Assembly (NCBI RefSeq): GCF_050003625.1
Contig: NC_134398.1
Location: forward strand, 20,844,997 to 20,908,996
Length of the DNA: 64,000 nucleotides
Direction: 5' to 3'
Origin: Haematobia irritans
Taxonomy: Eukaryota; Arthropoda; Insecta; Diptera; Muscidae
The position numbers and the translations under genes were made by a program. Shown here in pieces: positions 56,925 to 64,000 of the stretch (position 1 is the first letter of the stretch; each line of letters starts with the position of its first letter). The notes beneath the pieces were generated by a model. It was given only the letters and a program-made list of their open reading frames with translations. It was not told where the DNA came from and made no database searches.

Positions 56925-57231
56925 TTCCGTCATAATGGTTGATTGCAAAAGCTTTGCATACAAAGGGTCATGAGTCCAACCGCAGCTTCGACGGAACACC
57001 AAAAAGTTTTTCAACGGTGGATTATCCCCTCTCAGTAATGCTGGTAGCATTTGTGAGTGCTTCAAAGTTTCTCTAAGTGGATTCAGCGTGATTCAGATTC
57101 CTTGTCACAGAGCTAAAAATGGAATCGGGCAGCACTCAGTGATAAGAAAGAAGTTCACCAATTTGGACTGCATAGTCGATGAGCGCAGTCAAAGTGAAAA
57201 GTGTACTTGAAATAACGGGCTGCTACCATAA
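56925..57231 (+). mobile_element. Old tRNA-derived SINE copy
   Basis: Diverged match to the SINE at 58036-58377: GTCCAACCGCAGCTTCGAC, CACCAAAAAGTTTTTCAACG, CTCAGTAATGCTGG, AATCGGGCAGCACTCAGTGA, ACGGGCTGCTACC. Box B is damaged. A piggyBac-like MITE follows directly. Confidence 0.75.
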
Positions 57232-57480
57232 TTAACACTCTAACGCCCCAATTTTTTGCTAGCTGATTAAATTTTCAATGTTAACGACACAAAAGCAAGG
57301 GAACTAAGCAAGTAAAATGTATGCGGTAAAATTCAGCATATGCTGCAAAGCCTCCTGAATAGTTTCAAATAAGTTTTCTTTTTATTTTGCCGATTTTTGT
57401 TGTCTTAAGATGAGTTTTACTAAAAGCTTCCTTATTAAATGAAGCCCGCCTAAAGGCGATCTTGGGCATTAGAGGTTTAA
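57232..57480. mobile_element. piggyBac-like MITE, copy 1 (241 bp, TTAA target)
   Basis: TTAA flanks both ends (57232-57235, 57477-57480). The left end CACTCTAACGCCCCAATTTT and right end CTTGGGCATTAGAGG are inverted repeats. It matches 61325-61563 in reverse. TTAA duplication and C-rich ends fit piggyBac; there is no transposase. Confidence 0.7.
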
Positions 57481-57755
57481 CCTATGGGATAATTTTATAG
57501 AAAAATATTTTGAAAAAAATCGATTTTAAAAAGTGAGTCTGAAATGACGGGCTGTTACCATAACTAACCTAATGCTCAATTTTGAATGGAAAATATTTCA
57601 TAACAAATCGACATTGTAAAGAAATCTAATCATCTCGTTTTGTCCCCATAAAGTATAAATTTTCTGGGTAGTGGTCAACCCCGGAGTCGATTTAGCGCTG
57701 TACATCAGTCCGTCCGTCTGATTAAAAAGAGATTATCTGAAAATGTACATCTTCG
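57481..57755 (+). mobile_element. SINE tail remnant and mini-me-like fragment
   Basis: 57530-57572 repeats the SINE 3' end wording (GTCTGAAATGACGGGCTGTT ... CTAACCTAA). 57640-57720 has CCCATAAAGTATAAATTTTC, GGAGTCGATTTAGCGCTGTA and GTCCGTCCGTCTG, the mini-me order of TA tract, core and GTCY tract. Confidence 0.55.
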
Positions 57756-57837
57756 ATGGGCCATCAGGACGTAGGTGCCGCGTACTAAAAACAATCTACT
57801 TAGGGGAAATTTTACCAAAACACAAAATCTTATGTTG

Positions 57838-58025
57838 CAAAATTTTTTTCTATAGAAAATTTTGTAAACATTTTTTTTTCTATAAAAATTTTGTCAAAAT
57901 TTTATTTCAATTGAAAATTTTGTTAAAATTTTATTTCTATTGAAAATTTTGTTAAAATTTTATTTCTATTGAAAATTTTGTTAAAATTTTATTTCTATAG
58001 AAAATTTTGTCAAAATTGATTTTCA
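57838..58025 (+). repeat. 29-bp array, left of SINE
   Basis: Six plus-orientation units, three of them with CTATTG in place of CTATAG. Confidence 0.92.
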
Positions 58026-58387
58026 ATAGAACATTGGGAGCCACCATGGTGCAATGATTAGCATGCCCGCCTTGCAAACACAAGGTGGAGGGTTCGATTC
58101 CTGCTTCAAACGAACACCAAAAAATTTTTCAGCGGTGGATAATCCCACCTCAGTAATGCTGGTGACATTTCTGAGGGTTTCAAAGCTTTTCTAAGTGGTT
58201 TCACTGCAATGTGGAACGCCGTTCGGACTCGGCTATAAAAAGGAGCTCCCTTGTCATTGAGCTTAACATGGAATCGGGCAGCACTCAATGATAAGAGAGA
58301 AGTTCACCAATGTGGCATCACAATGGACAGAATAGTCTAAGTGAGCCTGATGCATGGGGCTGCCACCTAACCTAACCATAGAACATT
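58026..58387 (+). mobile_element. tRNA-derived SINE (342 bp) with perfect 10-bp target duplication
   Basis: ATAGAACATT flanks both ends (58026-58035 and 58378-58387), cut from the array. The head has tRNA-like boxes A and B, the body reads CAGCGGTGGATAATCCCACC, and the tail ends CCTAACCTAACC. Mobilisation would depend on a partner LINE, which is not in the window. The exact target duplication shows it is younger than the array around it. Confidence 0.9.
58047..58101 (+). promoter_or_regulatory. Internal RNA polymerase III promoter of the SINE
   Basis: Box A-like TGGTGCAATGATTAGCA (58047-58063) and box B GGTTCGATTCC (58091-58101), at the spacing of a tRNA gene. Box B fits the consensus perfectly. 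Confidence 0.75.
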
Positions 58388-60840
58388 TTGTCAAAATTTT
58401 ATTTCTGTAGAAAATTTGGTCAGAGCTTTATTTCTATAGAAAATTTTGCCAAAATTTTATTTCTATAGAAAATTTTGTCAAAATTTTATTTCTACAGAAA
58501 ATTTTATTTCTAGAGTAAATTGAGTCAAAGTTTTATTTCCATATAAATTTTTGCCAAAATTTTATTTCTACAGAAAATTGTGTCAAAATTTTATTTCTAT
58601 AGAAATTTTTGCCAAAATTTTATTTCGGCAGAAAATTTTGTCAAAATTTTATTTGTATAGAAAATTTTGTCAAAAATTTATTTATATAGAAAATTTTGCA
58701 AAAATTTTATTTCTAGAGAAAATTTTGTCAAAATTTTATTTCTAGAGAAAATTTTGTCAAAATTTTATTTCTATAGAAAATGTTGTCAACATTTTCTTTC
58801 TGTAGAAATCTTCGTCAAAATTTAAATTTTTTTAAATTTTACTTCTGTAGAATAAATTGTCAACATTTTATTTCTATAGAATATGTTGTCAAAATTTTGT
58901 TTTAATAGAAAATTTTGTCAAAATTTTATTTCTAGAGTAAATTGAGTCAACGCTTTATTTCCATATAAATTTTTGCCAAACTTTTATTTCCACAGAAAAT
59001 TGTGTAAAAATTTTATTTCTATAGAAATTTTTGCCAAAATTTTATTTCGGCAGAAAATTTTGTCAAATTTCATTTCTAGAGAAAGTTTTGTCAACATTTT
59101 CTTTCTATAGAAAATTTAGTCTAAATTTTATTTGTATAGAAAATATTGTCAAAAATTTATTTTTATAGAAAATTTTGCCAAAATTTTATTTCTAGAGAAA
59201 ATTTTGTCAAATTTCATTTCTAGAGAAAATTTTGTCAAAATTTAATTTCTATAGAACATGTTGTCAACATTTTATTTCTATAGAAAATTTCGTCAAAATT
59301 TAAATTGAGTCAAAGTTTTATTTCCATATAAATTTTTGCATAAAATTTTTTTCTACAGAAAATTGTGTCAAAATTTTATTTCTATAGAAATTTTTTCCAA
59401 AATTTTATTTCGGCAGAAAATTTTGTCAAAATTTTATTTGTGTAGAAAATGTTGTCAAGATTTTATTTCTATAGAAATTTTTGCCAAAATTTTATTTCTA
59501 GAGAAAATTTTGTCAAAATTTTATTTCTAGAGAAAATTTTGTCAAAATTTTATTTCTATAGAAAATGTTGTCAACATTTTCTTTTTGTAGAAAATTTCGT
59601 CAAAATTTAAAATTTTTTTTAATTTTGCTTCTGTAGAATAAGTTGTCAAAATTTTATTTCTATAGAATATGTTGTCAAAATTTTATTTTAATAGAGCATT
59701 TTGTCAAAATTTTATTTCTACAGAAAATTTTATTTCTAGAGTAAATTGAGTCAAAGTTTTATTTCCACATAAATTTTTGCCAAAATTTTATTTCAGCAGA
59801 ACATTTTGTCAAAATTTTATTTGTATAGAAAATTTTGCCAAAATTTTATTTCGGAAGAAAATTTTGTCAAAATTTTATTTCTATAGAAAATTTTGTCAAA
59901 ATTTTATTTCTATAGAAAATTTTGTCAAAAATTTATTTCTATCGAAAATTTTGCCAAGATTTTATTTCTATAGAAAATTTTGTTAGAATTTTATTTTATA
60001 GAAAATTTTCTCAAAATTTTATTTCTATAGAAAATTTCGTCAAACTTTAAAATTTTTTTAAATTTTACTTATGTAGAATAAGTTGTCAAAATTTTATTTC
60101 TATAGAATATGTTTTCAAAATTTTATTTTAATAGAAAATGTTGTCAAAATTTCATTTCTACAGAAAATTTTATTGCTAGAGTAAATTGAGTCAAAGTTTT
60201 ATTTCCATATAAATTTTTGCCAAAATTTTATTTCAGCAGAAAATTTTGTCAAAATTTGTATAGAAAATTTTGGCAACATTTTATTTCGGCAGAAAATGTT
60301 ATCAAAATTTTATTTGTATAGAAAATTTTGTCAAAAATTTATTTCTATAGAAAATTTTGTCAAAAATTTATTTTTATAGAAAATTTTGCCAAAAATTTAT
60401 TTTTATAGAAAATTTTGTTAGAATTTTATTTTTATGGAAAATTTTCGCAAAATTTTATTTCTAGAGAAGATTTTGTCAAAATTTTATTTCTATAGAAAAT
60501 GTTGTCAACATTTTATTTCTATAGAAAATTTCGTCAAAATTTATATTTTTTTTAATTTTACTTCTGTAGAATAAGTTTTTATCAAAATTTTATTTCTACA
60601 GAAAATTGAGTCAAAATTGTATGTCTACAGAAAATTTTGTCAAAATGTTATTTCCATAATAAATATTGCCCAAATTTTAATTCTATAGAAAACTTTGTCT
60701 AAATTTTAATTCTATAGAAAATTTTGTCAAAATTGTATTTTTTGAGAAAATTTTGTCAAAATTGTATTTTTTGGGAAAATTTTGTCAAAATTGTATTTTT
60801 TGAGAAAATTTTGTCAAAATTTTATTTCTATAGAAAAATT
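58388..60840 (+). repeat. 29-bp array with higher-order structure
   Basis: The marker AAATTGAGTCAA with TTTCCATATAAATTTTTGC occurs at 58517, 58939, 59302, 59743 and 60183, i.e. steps of 422, 363, 441 and 440 bp. Blocks share variants such as TTTCGGCAG and TTTCTAGAG. The last part (60730-60825) has a TTTTTTGAG variant three times. Confidence 0.93.
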
Positions 60841-60978
60841 ATGAAGTTCCTCTTAGCTGTAGAGGACTATTTAGTAGAATCTACTAAAACATCAAAAATT
60901 CTACCAATCTACCAAAATGTGTATAAAATCTACCAGATTTGGCAGAATACGTCAGACTGTGCTAACAGTGATGGGCCG

Positions 60979-61286
60979 CCGTAATAACCGATGGTCGCTC
61001 CATGCTCGTTCTCATCCAACGTGGGCTCAAAATAAAATAAATTTTCCCGAATATTATCGGGAAACTGTCCTACAGACAGTATTGAACCCTGAGTAGACAT
61101 ACATATCAATCGCAAACTGTGGACATTCTAACAGGTCTCCGCACCATCGCACTCAGTACGCGTCAACAAAGATTGACCAAAAAAGAAGGTTCCTTGCCTC
61201 ATTTGTACCGCACAATGACCACCAAAATCTCTGTATCTCAATCCGTTGGAATTTTGCGACTAAGGTTAGGCAAATTTTAATCATCG
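60979..61286 (+). pseudogene. Tc1/mariner transposase relic (DD37D-type)
   Basis: Plus strand: WAAVITDGRSMLVLIQRGLK, INFPEYYRETVLQTVLNP, then LWTFQQVSAPSHSVRV in which the second catalytic Asp is Val, VPCLI and PPKSLYLNPLEF in which the third Asp is Glu. Two frameshifts and several stops. The N-terminal half is missing because the K-family element lies there. Confidence 0.7.
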
Positions 61287-61703
61287 AAATGTATTTATTG
61301 TTTTTCCACAAAATTACCCATTAACCCTTTAATGCCCAATCCCCCCATTATGTGGGCTTCATTAAATCAGGAAGCTTTTCGTAAAACGCACCTAAATACA
61401 ACAAAAATGGGTAAAATAAAAAACCTTAGTTAAAACTGTTCCTAAGGCTTTGCAGCATATACTGAATTTTGCCGTATAAATTTTTCTTGTTTATTTTTCG
61501 TGCTTCTCTATCGTTAACATTGAATATTTAATCAGCTGGCAAAAAAATTGGCGCATTAGAGGGTTAAGATCTATACACTTTTGCATGCGATTGAATCAAT
61601 TGTTGAAGCACGTTTACCACTCTGATTGAGGTATCTGAAAAACATGCATTCTGAATGTATCAAACGCTACTTCAGGTGTCGATAAATGTTGACCTCTCAT
61701 CAT
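61287..61703 (-). pseudogene. Mariner transposase C-terminus split by a piggyBac-like MITE
   Basis: Minus strand 61703-61564: MRGQHLSTPEVAFDTFRMHV, FQIPQSEW, stop, TCFNN, stop, FNRMQKCIDL. After the MITE (61324 downward) NGNFVEKQ and a stop follow in register. The wording is that of a mariner-clade C-terminus (STPEEAV..., QSEW..CF..WF.RM..CI). Two internal stops make it dead. It is unrelated to the DD41D copies. Confidence 0.7.
61321..61567. mobile_element. piggyBac-like MITE, copy 2 (239 bp, TTAA target)
   Basis: TTAA on both sides (61321-61324, 61564-61567). Ends CCCTTTAATGCCCAAT and ATTGGCGCATTAGAGGG. Removing it plus one TTAA rejoins the mariner coding sequence in frame at CIDL/NG. Confidence 0.8.
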
Positions 61704-61706
61704 ACC

Positions 61707-62235
61707 TGCGCCACATTGTGGAACAGGGTATTATAAGTTAGTACATATGTTTGCAACACCTAGAACGAGACGAGATAGATATATGGCATCTATAATGCTC
61801 AAGATCATCCCCTGCGTCGATCTAGCCATGTGCGTCTATCCGTCCGTCTGTCTGTCTGTCTGTGAACACATTTTTGTGATTTAGTCCCATCGACTTAAAA
61901 TTTAGCAAACGTATGCGCTTTGGGTCAGAAAAGAACCCTGTTGATTTTGGAAGAAATCGGTTCAGATTTAGATAACATATAGTTTTCATACATATGTTTT
62001 GCCCAATATGCACTTATATGGCCCCAGAAGCCATAGTTTTATCCCGTTTTTTTGCGAAATTTAGAACACCGAGTACAACTAGCATTCTAACTGTACATAC
62101 CAAATTTAGTTGAAATTCATTCAGATAAGATATAGCTCCCATATATATCTTTCACCCGATTTACACTCAAATGAACACAGAGACCAAAGTTTTACTCTTA
62201 TTTACTCGAAATTTTGCACGGGGAGTATAATTAAC
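61707..62235 (+). mobile_element. Family A-like mini-me/HINE element, 3' part missing
   Basis: 5' terminus region with GGAACAGGGTATTATAAGTT, then GTCGATCTAGCCATGTGCGT and CTATCCGTCCGTCTGTCTGT (61816-61860). This is the closest match in the window to the mini-me core described in Drosophila (GTCGATCTAGCCATGTCCGT). Two or three A-type 153-bp units follow, diverged, ending near 62235. Confidence 0.75.
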
Positions 62236-62430
62236 ATTTGAATATTTTTTGTCTTCAATCACAGAAATGATAGTATCAATAATCAAAGTCAATTAAAAAA
62301 ACAATTGTTCCAGAAATTAATAGTTGATTTGTTGAACAATTAAATTTTTAATTGAAATTAGTTGAATATTTTTTTTAATCTATTAAAATTTTAATTGGAA
62401 AAATTTTGGTGATATGTTATTTTTTCTGTA
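62236..62430. repeat. Type I AATTA-rich dispersed repeat
   Basis: AATTAAAAAAACAATTGTTC, ACAATTAAATTTTTAATTG and TTTTAATTGGAAAAATTTTG resemble 11270-11420 and 44640-44801. Confidence 0.45.
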
Positions 62431-63140
62431 TAGGAATGTGGAATATTTTCACCATTCTCTGTTGGTAAATATGATAAAATGTCATTCGAATTTTCAATAA
62501 TAAATCATTTTAGTTGATTTAGATATAGAAGAATATTCAATTTATCCCAAATAGTGTCCCCAAATATATAATTATGCAATTGTTTGTGTGTATGTTTGTG
62601 TCACAAATACATATGTGTTGTACGTTTGCCTAATTGTATTGCCCTGTTAAAGCAATTAAAAATGCAAATCAAATACCCATGTCGGTCCTTCTGCTCACGC
62701 ATATATTCCCAACATACTTTACTCACACACACACAGACACAGGAGCTTATACTCCTATTCAGTAGTGAGTTCCAAAATATTCTGGTCTTCAAATTACGAA
62801 AAACTTCATTCGCAACAATGATAATAGTTTATGCTTCATAGACTTTTTGCATAAATTTTGTAGTGATTTTGGAGCTGGAGCACAACAATCCCAACCATAG
62901 AGAATAGTTCATTAATAAATGAATATGGTCATGAATGTTCAATTCCGCTCTCGGCATGAGAGGAAGCGGCATCAAATAATGGTTAAATAAATTATTGTGG
63001 TTTTTCATTTGTCCATCGAAAATATAGTGAGTGGTTTTTAGCGGTGCAAAATAAGACCACATTTAAATTAGGATGATATTTTAAACAATGACAAACATAA
63101 TTATACCACATTATGGTATGGTATGGTGATGCTGATGGGC
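62431..63140. other. Unassigned, apparently single-copy DNA
   Basis: Holds a short CACACACACAGACAC tract near 62725 and GGTATGGTATGGTG near 63115. No convincing coding region on either strand. Confidence 0.4.
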
Positions 63141-64000
63141 ACAGTGAGTATAATAGAAAATTTTGTCAATATTTTATATCAATAGAAAATTTTGTTAAAG
63201 TTTTATTTCTATAGAAAATTTTGTCAAAATTTTAGTTCTATAGAAAATTTTGTCAAAATTTTTTTCTATAGGAAATTTTGTCAATAATTTATTTCTAAAG
63301 AAATTTTTGTCAATATTTTATTTCTATAGCAAATTGTGTCAAAATTTTAATTCGACAGAAAATTTTGTAAAACTTTTATTTCTATAGAAAATTTTGTTAA
63401 AATTTTATTACAATAAAAATTTTGTCAAAATTTTATTTCCATAGAAAATTGTATCAAAATTTTATTTCCATAGAAAATTGTTTCAAAATTTTATTTCCAT
63501 AGAAAATTTGGTCAAAATTTTATTTCTATAGAGAATTTTTGTCAAAATTTTATTTTTATAGAAAATTTGGTCAAACTTCTATTTTGATAGGAAAATTTGT
63601 CAAACTTTTATTTCTATAGATTTTTTTTTTTAATTGTATTTCTATAGAAAATTTTGTCAAAATTTTATTTCTATAGAAAATTTTGTCAAAATTTCATTCG
63701 TATAGAAAATTTTGTCAAAATTTTATTTCTATCGAAAATTTTGTCAAAATTTTATTTCTATTTATTTCTAAAATTTTGTCATAATTTTGTTTTATAGGAA
63801 ATTTTGTCAAAATTTTATTTCAATAGAAAATTTTATCAATATTTTTTTCTATGGAAAATTTTGTCATAATTTTATTTTTATAGGAAATTTTGACAAACTT
63901 TTCTTTAAAAATTGTGTTAAAATTTTAATACTATAAAATTTTGGTCAACATTTTATATCCATAGAAAATCCAAACTTTATTTCTATAGAAAATTTGGTCA
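63141..64000 (+). repeat. 29-bp AT-rich array, runs off the window
   Basis: About 29 plus-orientation units with variants TTTCCATAG (63435-63515) clustered. The array is cut by the window end. Confidence 0.93.

Larger units (their letters stand above)
57756..60978 (+). mobile_element. Array-bearing hAT-like element (K family), 3,207 bp, near-perfect target duplication
   Basis: ATGGGCCA (57756-57763) and ATGGGCCG (60971-60978) flank it, 7 of 8 matching. The left end AGGTGCCGCGTACTAAAAAC AATCTAC and the right end (GTAGAGGACTATTTAGTAGA ... GACTGTGCTAACAGTG) are worn versions of the K ends. The interior is plus-orientation 29-bp array with a SINE. Right of it lies a Tc1/mariner relic whose WAAVITDG codons begin in the duplicated octamer. 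Confidence 0.65.

Noticed and set aside
1..64000. Search for tRNA, rRNA or other structural RNA genes
   Set aside because: Apart from the SINE head (58036-58110) and the hammerhead motif, I saw no cloverleaf-forming box A/B pair or rRNA-like sequence.

Overview
This window looks like non-coding, transposon-saturated DNA from a brachyceran fly, most likely a calyptrate (house fly, stable fly or blow fly type). That is an inference. It rests on the repeat types: mini-me/DINE-like elements with GTCT microsatellites, Tc1/mariner relics, hATs, Helitrons, a tRNA-derived SINE, and a 29-bp AT-rich satellite. I find no intact host gene. The open frames of 60-155 codons are almost all repeat translations. 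The exceptions are two damaged DD41D-type mariner transposases and two or three weak candidates for host exons.

Two sequence motifs dominate. (1) A 29-bp tandem unit (two AAAATTTT blocks 11 bp apart, then TTTCTATAG) fills about 18-19 kb by my tally, in both orientations. It is the internal VNTR of several unrelated transposons. These include hAT-like elements with exact or near-exact 8-bp target duplications at 49258-54176, 57764-60970 and 38774-42800, and some of the mini-me/HINE-like elements. (2) A 153-bp tandem monomer forms the core of three diverged mini-me/HINE-like families, called A, B and C here. The spacing stays at 153 bp (mostly exact, rarely +/-1-2) although the sequences differ strongly. 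The three families still align when read as a 51-residue repeat.

Layout: 1-3925 is a foldback made of two inverted A elements, followed by a truncated A element to 4873. 4875-6823 is 29-bp array with a Penelope-like fragment carrying a hammerhead ribozyme motif (5653-5721) and two PIF/Harbinger-like MITEs. 6824-8094 is unassigned. 8095-9742 is a B element. 9885-11269 is a 5' Helitron piece. 11270-12610 is mostly unassigned, with a possible terminal exon. 12611-14846 is a B element split by a 933-bp mariner. 15216-15830 is a decayed Tc1/mariner transposase. 16739-19708 is an array-bearing hAT-like element. 19840-20330 is a possible cysteine-rich gene remnant, followed by a small hAT with a perfect target duplication. 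21515-27747 is array split by a 4.9-kb Helitron that itself holds an A element, a mariner, a perfect 82-bp-arm palindrome and a MITE. 29290-33860 is mostly array. 34853-36668 is a B-family foldback. 38444-43786 is a four-deep nest. 44802-51395 holds B, C, C and A elements. 54177-57755 has dispersed repeats and unassigned DNA. 57764-60970 is an array hAT with a SINE inside. 60971-64000 holds two more transposase relics, a piggyBac-like MITE, an A element and array.

The elements do not act as a pathway. They record successive insertions whose order can be read from target duplications, and they share modules (the 29-bp array, a hAT terminus) across transposon classes.
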